A DNA stretch of 64,000 bases from Kiloniella laminariae. Its GTDB lineage: Bacteria > Pseudomonadota > Alphaproteobacteria > Kiloniellales > Kiloniellaceae. Shown one piece after another: positions 34,141-43,438 of the stretch (positions are counted from its first letter, which is position 1; each line of letters begins with the position of its first letter). The stretch is from NCBI RefSeq assembly GCF_027214005.1, contig NZ_JAPWGY010000002.1, positions 457,616-521,615 on the forward strand, in the 5' to 3' direction. Below the pieces are notes generated by a model. It was not told the origin of the DNA. It did not search any database and was given only the letters and a program-made list of their open reading frames with translations. The translations under genes were made by a program, and so were the position numbers.

Positions 34141-36258
34141 ATGACCGACGCCAGTCCACAACCGGGCGGAAATAAACTGGGTTTACCTAAGCCGATCCTC
34201 GATTTTATCGAAGTAATGAAACGCGGGGATATCGCTCTTGCTCTTGGCGTTGTCGCGATTCTGATCGTTCTGATCCTGCCTATGCCCAGCTGGCTGCTGG
34301 ACATTGCCCTCGCATTGTCTATCACGCTATCGGTTCTGATCCTTATGACGTCCCTCTTCATTCAGGGACCGCTGGAATTCAGTTCCTTCCCGACGATCCT
34401 CTTGATCGCCACCATGTTGAGGTTATCACTCAACCTTGCGTCTACCAGATTGATTCTGGCAAACGGGCATGAGGGAACGGCGGCAGCCGGACAGGTTATT
34501 CAGGCCTTCGGCAACTTTGTCATGAGCGGCAATTTTGTCATCGGGATCATTGTCTTTGGCATTCTGGTCATTGTGAACTTCATTGTCATCACCAAGGGTT
34601 CCGGCCGTATTGCCGAAGTCTCGGCCCGTTTCAGCCTGGATGCCATGCCCGGAAAACAGATGGCAATTGACGCCGATCTATCCAGCGGATTGATTGACGA
34701 AGCCGATGCCCGGGAGCGCCGGAAAACTCTGGAAGATGAAAGTAACTTCTTCGGGGCGATGGACGGTGCTTCAAAGTTCGTTCGTGGCGATGCCATTGCC
34801 GGGCTTCTCATCACTTTTATCAACGTGATCGGCGGCATTATCATCGGAGTTGCCCAAAAGGATATGGCAATCGGAGATGCCGCTGAATCCTATACCATCC
34901 TGACAGTTGGTGACGGTCTGGTTTCACAGATCCCGGCAATCATTGTTTCGACCGCCGCAGGTCTTCTCGTTTCCAAAACCACTTCCGTTGGTTCTGCTGA
35001 CAAGGCTGTCTTTGCCCAACTGGGAGGATACCCTCGCGCCTTGGGATTATCTGCTGCATTAATGGTCGGGTTGGCTGCCGTACCCGGCACACCCGTTTTG
35101 CCCTTTCTGCTGCTTGCTTTTATCTCTGGCGGGCTTGGTTGGGTTTCCAAACAGGGCACAAACAAAAAAGAACTGCTTGCTGAACAGAAACAAAAGAAAG
35201 ATACGGCGCCCCCTCCTGTGGCAGAAGAACCTATCTCTGCGTCTTTACAAATCGACAATCTGCGGCTGGAGCTTGGGTACGGACTGTTGCCCATGATCAA
35301 TGGGCAAGGCGGCGAGCGTCTTACCGACCAGATCAAGGGCTTGCGCCGTCAACTCGCCCAGGAACTTGGATTTGTTCTTCCTTCCGTCCGGATCCAGGAC
35401 AACCTTCAGCTGGGGGCCAACAGCTATGTTATTCGCATCAAGGAGATTACCGCAGGAAGCGGGGAACTGCGCCCTGCCATGCTGTTGGTGATGGATCCCC
35501 GTGGCGATAAAATCCAGCTTGTTGGTGAGGAAACAGTTGAACCCACATTCGGGCTGCCCGCCATGTGGGTCGATAGCAGCCAAAAAGAAGAAGCCCTGTT
35601 CAGAGGCTATACAGTTGTCGATGCCTCAACCGTGATCACCACCCATATAACCGAGGTGGTTAAAGACAATATCTCTGAACTGCTGTCTTACGCGGAAACG
35701 CAAAAGCTGCTTGATGAACTCGGAGAAGACCACCAGAAGCTCATCGCCGATTTGTTACCAAGCCAGATTTCTGTCGGTGCTTTGCAACGCGTCTTGCAAA
35801 ATCTGCTGGCCGAACGCATCTCCATTCGGGATCTACCAACAATTCTGGAGGGGATTTCAGAAGCCTGTGCCTATACCAGAAATGCTACCTTCATCACCGA
35901 ACATGTCAGATCACGACTGGCGCGGCAGATCTCCAGCGCCAATGAAAACGAACAGGGTTTCATCCCCATGATCACCCTATCCCCACAGTGGGAACAGGCC
36001 TTTGCCCAGGCACTTGTTGGTGATGGCGAGGAAAAACAGCTCTCCATGCCTCCGACCCAGTTACAGGAATTCATCACAACAGTCCGCCAGACTTTTGAAC
36101 GCCATGCCATGATGGGTGAAACGCCAGTTATGCTGAGCAGCCCGGTCATCCGTCCGTATGTCCGCTCGATTATCGAGCGTTTCAGGCCAACGACCGTGGT
36201 CATGTCACAAAATGAAGTACACCCTAAGGCAAAAATTAAGACTCTCGGGGTTATCTAG
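34141..36258 (+). CDS. flhA: Flagellar export gate protein FlhA
   Basis: FlhA forms the nonameric export ring of the flagellar type III secretion system. The 705-residue product has the membrane domain (seven or eight helices, about 35-330) with the conserved FHIPEP-region hallmark (PLEFSSFPTILLIATMLRLSLNLASTRLIL), and a cytoplasmic domain (LELGYGLLPMINGQGGERLTDQIKGLRRQLAQELGFVLPSVRIQDN). The length is normal for the family. It is preceded by flbD and followed by flhF. Confidence 0.96.
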   Translation: MTDASPQPGGNKLGLPKPILDFIEVMKRGDIALALGVVAILIVLILPMPSWLLDIALALSITLSVLILMTSLFIQGPLEFSSFPTILLIATMLRLSLNLASTRLILANGHEGTAAAGQVIQAFGNFVMSGNFVIGIIVFGILVIVNFIVITKGSGRIAEVSARFSLDAMPGKQMAIDADLSSGLIDEADARERRKTLEDESNFFGAMDGASKFVRGDAIAGLLITFINVIGGIIIGVAQKDMAIGDAAESYTILTVGDGLVSQIPAIIVSTAAGLLVSKTTSVGSADKAVFAQLGGYPRALGLSAALMVGLAAVPGTPVLPFLLLAFISGGLGWVSKQGTNKKELLAEQKQKKDTAPPPVAEEPISASLQIDNLRLELGYGLLPMINGQGGERLTDQIKGLRRQLAQELGFVLPSVRIQDNLQLGANSYVIRIKEITAGSGELRPAMLLVMDPRGDKIQLVGEETVEPTFGLPAMWVDSSQKEEALFRGYTVVDASTVITTHITEVVKDNISELLSYAETQKLLDELGEDHQKLIADLLPSQISVGALQRVLQNLLAERISIRDLPTILEGISEACAYTRNATFITEHVRSRLARQISSANENEQGFIPMITLSPQWEQAFAQALVGDGEEKQLSMPPTQLQEFITTVRQTFERHAMMGETPVMLSSPVIRPYVRSIIERFRPTTVVMSQNEVHPKAKIKTLGVI

Positions 36259-36319
36259 AGACCATGAGATACCTATTTTATGTCTGTAGCACAGCTGAAG
36301 CAGTAAGGAGGCGCCAACA

Positions 36320-37297
36320 ATGCGGTTAAAGCATTACATTGCGGAAAGCCTTCCCGACGCTATTCACAAAGTCCGGCAAGATCTAGGTACAGATGCCATT
36401 ATTCTGGCAACCGATGAGCTTGGCCCAGGTAAAGGTGTGCGGGTAACCGCCGGCCTCGACGAGGAAGCCGAACAGGAATTTTCCATCCAGGACCCTGTTG
36501 ATGATGTCGACATTGTTGATGAAATCACCGAAGTTCTCGACTTCCATCGGCTGCCGTCACAGCTGATAGAAACCCTTGTCGGACATGCCATCGGCATCCC
36601 CGCCTCTGAATGGCATATCTCACTGGCAGGTGCCCTTGATAACCATTTCCGCTTTGCCACCATCCCCAACCGTCCTCAACCGCGCCCCTTGATGCTTGTT
36701 GGAATGCCCGGTGATGGCAAAACGTCAACCATCGCAAAGCTCTGCGCCAAAGCACGACTGTCAGATGTCCCGACAAGCGTCATCACAATAGATTCAGAGA
36801 AAACCGGCGGGATCGAGCAGATTGCAACCTTTTGCCATCGTCTGCAGGTCAATCTCGAAATTGCAGAAACCCCCGAACGGCTATCAGAAATAGTTGACCG
36901 GACCAGTACAGACAGACTGATCCTCATTGATACGATGGGCATCAACCCCTTTGATGATGCCAGCCTTAATGAGCTGAGTCAGTACGCCTTTGCTGCAAAC
37001 GCGGAAATTGCACTCGTCACGCCAGCTGGAGGGGATGTATATGAAACCGCTGACAAGGCAGCAGCCTTTTCGATTATGAACAGTAAATACATTATTCCGA
37101 CAAAACTGGATATGACACGACGGTTTGGTGGGCTTCTGACCGCAGCGCACAGCACCAAACTTGCTTTTATGGCTGCTGGTACATCACCACATATCGTTGA
37201 TGGTTTGTCCCCCATTAATCCGGTGTCACTGGCGCGATTATTGCTTCCTACCAGACTGGAACACCAACAGCATACTCTTGCAACAGGCACACGCTGA
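36320..37297 (+). CDS. flhF: Flagellar biosynthesis SRP-like GTPase FlhF
   Basis: FlhF sets the pole at which the flagellum assembles. The 325-residue product has an N-terminal basic domain (MRLKHYIAESLPDAIHKVRQDLGTDAIILAT) and the SRP-type GTPase domain: G1 GMPGDGKTSTIAKL, ITIDSEKTGGIEQI, LILIDTMGINP, and IIPTKLDMTRRFGGLLTA. AAGGAGG lies before the ATG. Its stop overlaps the flhG start by one base. A polar flagellum is implied by the flhF-flhG pair. Confidence 0.94.
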   Translation: MRLKHYIAESLPDAIHKVRQDLGTDAIILATDELGPGKGVRVTAGLDEEAEQEFSIQDPVDDVDIVDEITEVLDFHRLPSQLIETLVGHAIGIPASEWHISLAGALDNHFRFATIPNRPQPRPLMLVGMPGDGKTSTIAKLCAKARLSDVPTSVITIDSEKTGGIEQIATFCHRLQVNLEIAETPERLSEIVDRTSTDRLILIDTMGINPFDDASLNELSQYAFAANAEIALVTPAGGDVYETADKAAAFSIMNSKYIIPTKLDMTRRFGGLLTAAHSTKLAFMAAGTSPHIVDGLSPINPVSLARLLLPTRLEHQQHTLATGTR

Positions 37298-38091
37298 TGA
37301 ACGAAGCCAAGAACTTTAATGTACAATCCCTGCATGACAAGGTGCCATGTCAGAACATGATTGCGATTGCCTCTGGAAAAGGAGGCGTTGGCAAAACATG
37401 GCTTTCCATTACTCTGTCCCATGCCTTGTCAAATCTCGGCTGCAGAACTTTGCTGTTTGACGGGGATCTGGGCCTCGCCAACGTCGATATCCAGCTTGGG
37501 CTTGCCCCAAACAAGGATATGGGCGGCGTCCTGACAGGACGCTACGCCCTTAAAGACGCAGCTGTGCGCTATCCTGAAGGGGGCTTTGATGTACTGGCCG
37601 GACGTTCAGGCTCGGGCAGTCTTGCCAACCTTCCTGCCCAACGCCTCAGCCACCTCACCAGCGATCTGGCCAATCTGTCTGGTTCCTACGACCGGGTCAT
37701 TCTTGATCTCGGGGCTGGAATTGACCGGACTGTACGCCAGCTTGCTGCACAGGCCCAGGTCTGTCTGGTGATTACAACTGATGAGCCGACCTCCCTTACC
37801 GATGCCTATGCCTTCATCAAGCTGACCAAAATGCAGAGACCAGATGCTGATCTTCGTGTTATAGTTAACATGGCCGAGACCGAGCACGACGGGCACAAGA
37901 CCTATAATACAATTCGCAAGGCTTGTGAGTCGTTCCTCAAGATCACGCCTCCCCTGGCGGGAATTATTGTCAAGGACAGCAAGATAAAGGAAGCAATTCG
38001 CAATCAGACACCTCTGCTCGTCAGGTATCCCACATCCCCTGCAGCCGAGCGTGTCGAGCAGATTGCAAGGAATTTGCTCTCGGATAGATGA
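37297..38091 (+). CDS. flhG: Flagellar number regulator FlhG (MinD/ParA ATPase)
   Basis: FlhG limits flagellar number by antagonising FlhF. The 264-residue product has a deviant Walker A GKGGVGKTWLS, FDGDLGLANVDIQLGLAP, and the switch II region VILDLGAGIDRTVRQL; C-terminal residues are consistent with the FlhG family. It is overlapped by flhF upstream and the next gene downstream (ATGA), so the three are probably translated together. Confidence 0.93.
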   Translation: MNEAKNFNVQSLHDKVPCQNMIAIASGKGGVGKTWLSITLSHALSNLGCRTLLFDGDLGLANVDIQLGLAPNKDMGGVLTGRYALKDAAVRYPEGGFDVLAGRSGSGSLANLPAQRLSHLTSDLANLSGSYDRVILDLGAGIDRTVRQLAAQAQVCLVITTDEPTSLTDAYAFIKLTKMQRPDADLRVIVNMAETEHDGHKTYNTIRKACESFLKITPPLAGIIVKDSKIKEAIRNQTPLLVRYPTSPAAERVEQIARNLLSDR

Positions 38092-39599
38092 ACAAGGTCA
38101 GCCTGCCACTTGCATCGACGCCATCTCCACAAGCCGGTGTTACGACACAAGCTGCTCAGGTAAGTACAATCGCCAACTACCCTCCTGCACTCGTCACCCG
38201 GCCCGTGCAGGAACAGTTGCCCGGGACAGTCACTGGCCAAAATGCCAACGGCCAGCTTCTGGTTCAGACCCTCCTTGGCGAGTTAACCATCAACAGCCAG
38301 CAAAAACTGCCCGCTGGAACGGAAGTGTTGCTTCAGTTCAGGACCCAGCGCCCTCCCTTTGAAATACTTCTGCTGCCCCAAACAGCAAAGGCTGCCGCCC
38401 AAACGCCGCCGCCTCACCATGCTCTGCCGAATGACAAACTCACTCTTGGCCACACCTTACAGGCGCTGATGCTGACGTCTTCCCCTGTTCCTTCGGGCAC
38501 GAGCTCTCTTCCTCCTGCCCTGGCACAACTTCAGCCAGGTAACGGTTTTCTGGTAAGGGTAGAGATCCCACCCCAGGCCCCAAAACCCTTTACATCGTCT
38601 CCCAGTCCAAACCCGGGTACGGCAGCCCCAACGGCGCCATCGACAGGGACGACGCCCCACACTCAAGCCACGGCTCCCCAAAGCACAGGAACGGGAACAA
38701 CAACGGTAACCACGCCATCCATTGTTACCACGACCTCAGGGACAACAATCATCCAGGGAACAGTTACAGGCACCAATCAGGGCTTCCCCGTTGTGCAGAC
38801 CCCTTTGGGATCAATTCAACTGTCCATAAAGGCACCCATAACCTCTGGTACGTCCCTTACACTGACCCTCTCTCCGCAAATGGAAAACGAAACTTCCCTA
38901 TCAGGCTTTTCACTTTCAGCCAGAGAAGGCGCCCCCGGACAAGATCTGCGCAGCCTCTTACAAACGGCGCTAACCAGCCTTATCCATCAAGGGCAAGGCA
39001 ATGCCCTGGCAAGCCACCTCCCCCATCAAGGACCTGCTCTGACCGCTGGCATACTTTTGTTCCTGAACGCCCTAAAATCCGGCTCTACCAAAAGCTGGCT
39101 CGGGGAAGATACTCTTTCCCTCCTCAGAAACAGTGGGCAGGTCGAACTTGCCCAGAAACTATCTGCCGATGCTCCCTTGATCGGACAGCAGGTCGAAACC
39201 GCCCAGGGGGAATGGCGCATGACCCCCCTTCCCGTTCTCTATGAAGGGATGCTGCAAAAAGCCAATCTTTTTGTCAGGGACAGGGAACAGGGAGGCAAAC
39301 ACCAGGATGATCCCGACCGTGAAGAGGCAACCCGCTTCAAACTGGAAGTCGAGATGAGCCGAGACGGGGATATGCAATTCGATGGGCTGGTCAAAAAACA
39401 CCATTTCGACCTTGTGGTTCGCAGCAGAAACAATCTGCCCCGATATATGCACCAGAAGATATCGGATATTTTCTATGCCGCAAACGATGCAACAGGTTAT
39501 GCGGGCCGAATCTCGTTCGAGGTTTCAAATCAATGGGAAAAATTAAGTGAAATCAGCGATCGCAATATCGCCAGTATTCACCAGAGTACTCTTGCCTAG
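38088..39599 (+). CDS. FliK-like protein with Pro/Thr-rich linker
   Basis: A 503-residue protein of flagellar context whose exact identity is uncertain. Its N-terminal half is Pro/Thr/Gly-rich (for example PSTGTTPHTQATAPQSTGTG) and should be disordered. The C-terminal part (about 390-490) has a helical/beta pattern (LPVLYEGMLQKANLF ... FKLEVEMSRDGDMQFDGLV ... FDLVVRSRNNLPRYMHQKI) that resembles the C-terminal domain of FliK-type hook-length proteins, without a clear LHPSELG motif. The start overlaps flhG by ATGA. A true FliK lies at 22915-24408, so this is a second candidate ruler-like or export-linked protein. Confidence 0.6.
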   Translation: MNKVSLPLASTPSPQAGVTTQAAQVSTIANYPPALVTRPVQEQLPGTVTGQNANGQLLVQTLLGELTINSQQKLPAGTEVLLQFRTQRPPFEILLLPQTAKAAAQTPPPHHALPNDKLTLGHTLQALMLTSSPVPSGTSSLPPALAQLQPGNGFLVRVEIPPQAPKPFTSSPSPNPGTAAPTAPSTGTTPHTQATAPQSTGTGTTTVTTPSIVTTTSGTTIIQGTVTGTNQGFPVVQTPLGSIQLSIKAPITSGTSLTLTLSPQMENETSLSGFSLSAREGAPGQDLRSLLQTALTSLIHQGQGNALASHLPHQGPALTAGILLFLNALKSGSTKSWLGEDTLSLLRNSGQVELAQKLSADAPLIGQQVETAQGEWRMTPLPVLYEGMLQKANLFVRDREQGGKHQDDPDREEATRFKLEVEMSRDGDMQFDGLVKKHHFDLVVRSRNNLPRYMHQKISDIFYAANDATGYAGRISFEVSNQWEKLSEISDRNIASIHQSTLA

Positions 39600-39657
39600 A
39601 TGGGGCAGGAGATAAAACCGGCATACTTCTGCCTTCTCAGAATTTTATAATCCGGGA

Positions 39658-40086
39658 TCAATTTTCCGAAGACTTACGTCGCCGGTAAAGCTGTATCCCC
39701 ATTTCATCAAATGCCGCCTGTTCTTTCTTGCGTAAAACTTCTTTTTGCCGACGAATGTCGTTGGCTTGGGCTTCTTCGTATTTTTTCAATTCCTGATAAA
39801 TACTCTGAAGCTCCTGCTGGGCCTGATCTTTCCAGCCTATAATTTCCTCAATAGAATACACAATGCGCTGTCGGCGTTCCCGTGCCGCTTCGGCATAAAC
39901 CGGATAGGTATGTGCCATTTCCGGGTTTTTGGTTGCAAAATCCTGTTCATGCTGCACATCCCGATCCAGTTTTTCCAGATCCTGGATCAGTTTTTTTTCC
40001 AGTGTCTGCAGATCCGATAATTTTTGTTGCGCTTCATCCAGCTTCCAACTGCTGACACGAACAAGGCTATCCACAGGCGTCTTCAT
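39658..40086 (-). CDS. fliJ: Flagellar export chaperone FliJ
   Basis: FliJ is the coiled-coil central stalk of the FliI ATPase ring. The 142-residue product is a long antiparallel coiled coil ([34 protein letters not shown] ... [38 protein letters not shown]), typical of FliJ. It overlaps fliI by four bases (ATGA), the normal fliI-fliJ order. Confidence 0.85.
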   Translation of the reverse strand: MKTPVDSLVRVSSWKLDEAQQKLSDLQTLEKKLIQDLEKLDRDVQHEQDFATKNPEMAHTYPVYAEAARERRQRIVYSIEEIIGWKDQAQQELQSIYQELKKYEEAQANDIRRQKEVLRKKEQAAFDEMGIQLYRRRKSSEN

Positions 40087-41474
40087 GCGTCAGTTCCCAT
40101 CAACCCGGCATCCTGAAACTCTCCGGCCCCGGAACCATCACCACCTTCAGGCCAGGCCAGCCCTATTGCCGCAGCAAGCTGTTCATATCCCAGATCAAGA
40201 TTACTTTGCTCGAATTTATCCTGTTTGAGAAAAGCCTCCAGGGCATCGTGATAAAGAATGGCTTCATCAATTGCCGGATCAGCCCCTGCAGAATAGGCCC
40301 CGATACGAATCAACTCCGCCATGTTCTCGTAAGTCGAGAGAAGCTGTCGCGCCCGGGTTACCAGATCATTCTGGCTTTCATTATTACAGCCTGGCATGGT
40401 GCGGGAGACACTGCGCAGAAGGTTAATCGCGGGAAAGCGATTACGCTCGGCAATTGCCCGTTCAAGAATAATATGACCATCCAGAATACCACGTACAGCA
40501 TCGGCGATCGGCTCGTTATGATCATCCCCTTCAACCAGAACTGTAAAAAGGCCAGTGATCGAGCCCTCCGGTAAAATCCCTGGTCCGGCACGTTCAAGCA
40601 GCTGCGGTAACTCGGCAAAAACAGAAGGAGTATAGCCCTTGCTCGCCGGGGGTTCCCCCGCAGACAAACCAATCTCTCGCATCGACATGGCAAAACGTGT
40701 CACCGAGTCCATCAGACAGAGTACATCCTTGCCGTTGTCCCGAAAGTACTCTGACAGGGCCATGGTCATATAAGCAGCCTGGCGTCGCATCAACGGGGGT
40801 TCATCCGAGGTCGCGACAACGACAACTGATTTTGCCAGGCCTTCCGGACCAAGATCATCTTCAAGCCATTCCTGAACCTCCCGGCCCCGTTCCCCGATCA
40901 GGCCAATCACATTGACATCAAGGGATGCAAAGCGTGCCAACATGGACAGCAATACTGATTTACCGACACCGGAGCCTGCAAAAATCCCCATCCTCTGCCC
41001 CCGGCAACAGGAGAGGAAGCTATTGATTGCCCGTACACCCAGATCAATTTTGCCCCCCACCCTTTGCCGGCCATGCGCCGGAGGTGGCATGTTTCTTACT
41101 TTGTAAGGGTCAGGCCCCGCAGGAAGCGGACCTTTGCCATCTATCGGCTCTCCCAGGGCATTAACGACCCTGCCAAGCCAGGCATCGGAAGGATGGATCG
41201 AGGGTTCACTTTGGGCCAGCAGGGCTTTGCACCCCAGACCTATTCCGTCCAGAGAGCCAAAAGGCAACAACAACGCGCGACCTTGGCGAAACCCGATGAC
41301 TTCACAAGGAACCTGTCTGGAATCACGGGCAATAAGTGTGCAACGTGAACCGATCGCTAACAAGCGGTCAAGTCCCGACAGCTCAACAAGCATACCAAGC
41401 ACACCCGAGACCCGGCCATAAACCTGATAGTCAGATAGCTCTGAAATTTCCCGTGCGAGACTTTTAAGCGTCAT
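40083..41474 (-). CDS. fliI: Flagellum-specific export ATPase FliI
   Basis: FliI unfolds and delivers export substrates. The 463-residue product has Walker [18 protein letters not shown], Walker [14 protein letters not shown] and the [18 protein letters not shown] region shared with type III secretion ATPases and F1 beta. The C-terminal tail ends [14 protein letters not shown]. It is divergent from ctrA with 296 bases between them, and the CtrA box at 41571-41587 could serve both. Confidence 0.95.
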   Translation of the reverse strand: MTLKSLAREISELSDYQVYGRVSGVLGMLVELSGLDRLLAIGSRCTLIARDSRQVPCEVIGFRQGRALLLPFGSLDGIGLGCKALLAQSEPSIHPSDAWLGRVVNALGEPIDGKGPLPAGPDPYKVRNMPPPAHGRQRVGGKIDLGVRAINSFLSCCRGQRMGIFAGSGVGKSVLLSMLARFASLDVNVIGLIGERGREVQEWLEDDLGPEGLAKSVVVVATSDEPPLMRRQAAYMTMALSEYFRDNGKDVLCLMDSVTRFAMSMREIGLSAGEPPASKGYTPSVFAELPQLLERAGPGILPEGSITGLFTVLVEGDDHNEPIADAVRGILDGHIILERAIAERNRFPAINLLRSVSRTMPGCNNESQNDLVTRARQLLSTYENMAELIRIGAYSAGADPAIDEAILYHDALEAFLKQDKFEQSNLDLGYEQLAAAIGLAWPEGGDGSGAGEFQDAGLMGTDA

Positions 41475-41570
41475 ACCGAAACAGATACCTTAAGTTGCAT
41501 ATAAACATCGTAACAATGACCCAATAGTGGAGTCATCATATGATTTCATCACCACTTTGACACAGAGCAT

Positions 41571-41587
41571 TTAACGTCAGCTTAACC
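41571..41587. promoter_or_regulatory. CtrA box between fliI and ctrA
   Basis: TTAA-N7-TTAACC, a complete CtrA full site, about 185-200 bp upstream of ctrA and about 100 bp upstream of fliI. A weaker site (GTAA-N7-TTAAC) and several TTAAC half sites follow, and a GANTC sequence is at 41530-41534. This is compatible with autoregulation of ctrA. Confidence 0.7.
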
Positions 41588-41770
41588 CCTGCTTTCTTTC
41601 AAAAAGATCAAAATCTGCCAAAGAAACTACTTTTAATAAAATTAATCTTAGTTTTCTCCCGTTTTTTTGAGTTTCTATGAATTTCTGGTAATATTTTGTT
41701 AACGTTACATGCTGAAAATGGTTAACAGCATTCATATTCGTTTAACCAACATTAATGACCGGAACCAAAC

Positions 41771-42484
41771 ATGCGAGTTCTGTTAGTAGAAGACGACGCC
41801 CCAACAGCCCAAGGCATCGAGATGATGCTCAAGTCAGAAGGCTATGTGTGTGACAAAACTGACATGGGTGAAGACGGCCTCGAAATCGGCAAGATCTATG
41901 ATTATGACATCATTATCCTGGATCTCATGCTCCCTGATATGGATGGCTATGAAGTCATCCGTCGTTTACGAGCGTCCAGGGTAGAAACACCAATTCTGAT
42001 CCTCTCCGGGCTTAACGGCCTGGATGACAAAATCAAAGGTCTTGGATTTGGCGCTGATGACTATCTGACCAAACCTTTTGATAAACGGGAACTCATCGCC
42101 AGAATTCAGGCAATCGTTCGCCGTTCCAAAGGTCACGCTGCTTCAGTCATCAACACCGGCAAGCTCCGCGTGAACCTTGACACCCGTACGGTCGAAGTTG
42201 AAAGCAAACTCCTGCATCTGACAGGCAAGGAGTATGGCATTCTCGAATTGCTCTCCTTGCGCAAGGGAACAACCCTTACAAAGGAAATGTTCCTCAACCA
42301 CCTCTATGGCGGTATGGATGAACCCGAACTCAAAATCATTGATGTGTTTGTCTGTAAACTCCGGAAAAAACTCTCCAATGCAACAGGTGGTGAAAACTAC
42401 ATCGAAACTGTCTGGGGACGGGGGTATGTCCTGAGAGATCCTGTTGATCAAGGCGTCAGTGAAGCGCACATGGCATCTGCCTGA
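41771..42484 (+). CDS. ctrA: Cell cycle response regulator CtrA
   Basis: CtrA is the master regulator of cell cycle and flagellar genes in alphaproteobacteria. The 237-residue product is a receiver (D51 as phosphoacceptor in [13 protein letters not shown], acidic pair E7-D8-D9, KPFDKRE) followed by an OmpR/PhoB winged-helix domain. The recognition region is as strongly conserved as expected of CtrA orthologues ([51 protein letters not shown]). The C-terminus ends ASA, compatible with the small-residue degradation tag of CtrA. chpT and sciP, its input and its inhibitor, are in the same window. Confidence 0.97.
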   Translation: MRVLLVEDDAPTAQGIEMMLKSEGYVCDKTDMGEDGLEIGKIYDYDIIILDLMLPDMDGYEVIRRLRASRVETPILILSGLNGLDDKIKGLGFGADDYLTKPFDKRELIARIQAIVRRSKGHAASVINTGKLRVNLDTRTVEVESKLLHLTGKEYGILELLSLRKGTTLTKEMFLNHLYGGMDEPELKIIDVFVCKLRKKLSNATGGENYIETVWGRGYVLRDPVDQGVSEAHMASA

Positions 42485-42512
42485 TCTCTCTATCCGAGAG
42501 ATCCCAAGAGAC

Positions 42513-42549
42513 AAAAAAACAGAGGTTGAATTTTCAACCTCTGTTTTTT
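42513..42549. terminator. Rho-independent terminator after ctrA (usable from both strands)
   Basis: Long A-T flanked stem: AAAAAACAGAGGTTGAA pairs with its complement across a 2-base loop (42514-42530 with 42533-42549). T runs follow on both strands, so it can also end the minus-strand cheR transcript. A smaller hairpin lies before it (42483-42490 with 42496-42503). Confidence 0.88.
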
Positions 42550-42557
42550 TTATTTTC

Positions 42558-42596
42558 GTAACAAGGAGCCGGGAAACGATCCCGGCTCCTTGTTAC
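42558..42596. repeat. 17-bp perfect hairpin next to the cheR stop
   Basis: 42558-42574 pairs with 42580-42596 around a 5-nt loop. It is GC-rich and lies 2 bases beyond the cheR stop. It has no T-tract of its own, so it may protect the cheR mRNA 3' end or assist the adjacent terminator. Confidence 0.7.
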
Positions 42597-42598
42597 AT

Positions 42599-43438
42599 CT
42601 AGCCTACAGCAGCGCGCGCTGCCTGACCCCGCACCAGGCCATAGATCCCTCTCTGCCCCGGAATAAGTTGGAAATCGTCTGATATCCCCAAAACGGTTTC
42701 GGCACCACCCAGATAAAGGAAACCGTCATCTGGCATCTGCTTTGCGATGTTCTTCAAAACATGTGACTTGGTCGCCTGCTCGAAATAAATCAAAACGTTT
42801 CGGCAAAAAACAATATCAAATTTGCCAAGTGCCGCCGGACTTTCAAGAAGGTTGAACGTTTTATAGGTCACCATGTTGCGAATGGAGGCATCGATCTGCC
42901 ACCGGTCCCCGGCTTGCTGGAAATATTTTACCAAGAGATTGATTGGCAACCCACGCTGTACCTCGAACTGGGTATAAACCCCTTCCTTGGCCTTGTTCAA
43001 AATCTCGTTGGAAAGATCTGTTGCGATAATCTCTATCTTCCAGCCTGCCAGCTTAGGCCCGGCCTCTTTAAGCAACATTGCCAGAGTATAAGGCTCCTGC
43101 CCGCTCGAGCAGGCAGCAGACCAGATCCGGATCGTTTTACTGGAAGCACGTTTTTCCAACATATGTGGAAGCACCAGATCCCGGAACTGGTCAAAGGGTT
43201 TTTGATCACGGAAGAAAAACGACTCGTTTGTCGTCATTGCCTCTGTGATGTCGTTAAGTAAGCGTTCGTCGTTGCTTGATCTGACTTTCTGTACCAGTTC
43301 GTCGAAGCCACTCAGGCTCCATTTACGTGCCACAGGATTCAAGCGACTTTCCAACAGATAGGCCTTGTCTTGACTTAAGACGAGCCCGGAACGCTTCTTT
43401 AGAAATTGTGAAATGAATTCGAAATCGTTCACGTTCAT
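42599..43438 (-). CDS. cheR: Chemotaxis protein methyltransferase CheR
   Basis: CheR methylates chemoreceptor glutamates with SAM. The start is set at the ATG at 43438 (MNVNDFEFISQFLKKRSGLVLSQDKAYLLESRL), which overlaps the cheB stop by ATGA. The frame extends to 43543, but that part lies inside cheB. The 279-residue product has the helical N-terminal domain and the SAM motif IRIWSAACSSGQEPYTLAMLL, plus NVLIYFE. There is no C-terminal receptor-tail extension. Gene order cheA-cheW-cheY-cheB-cheR. Confidence 0.95.
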   Translation of the reverse strand: MNVNDFEFISQFLKKRSGLVLSQDKAYLLESRLNPVARKWSLSGFDELVQKVRSSNDERLLNDITEAMTTNESFFFRDQKPFDQFRDLVLPHMLEKRASSKTIRIWSAACSSGQEPYTLAMLLKEAGPKLAGWKIEIIATDLSNEILNKAKEGVYTQFEVQRGLPINLLVKYFQQAGDRWQIDASIRNMVTYKTFNLLESPAALGKFDIVFCRNVLIYFEQATKSHVLKNIAKQMPDDGFLYLGGAETVLGISDDFQLIPGQRGIYGLVRGQAARAAVG

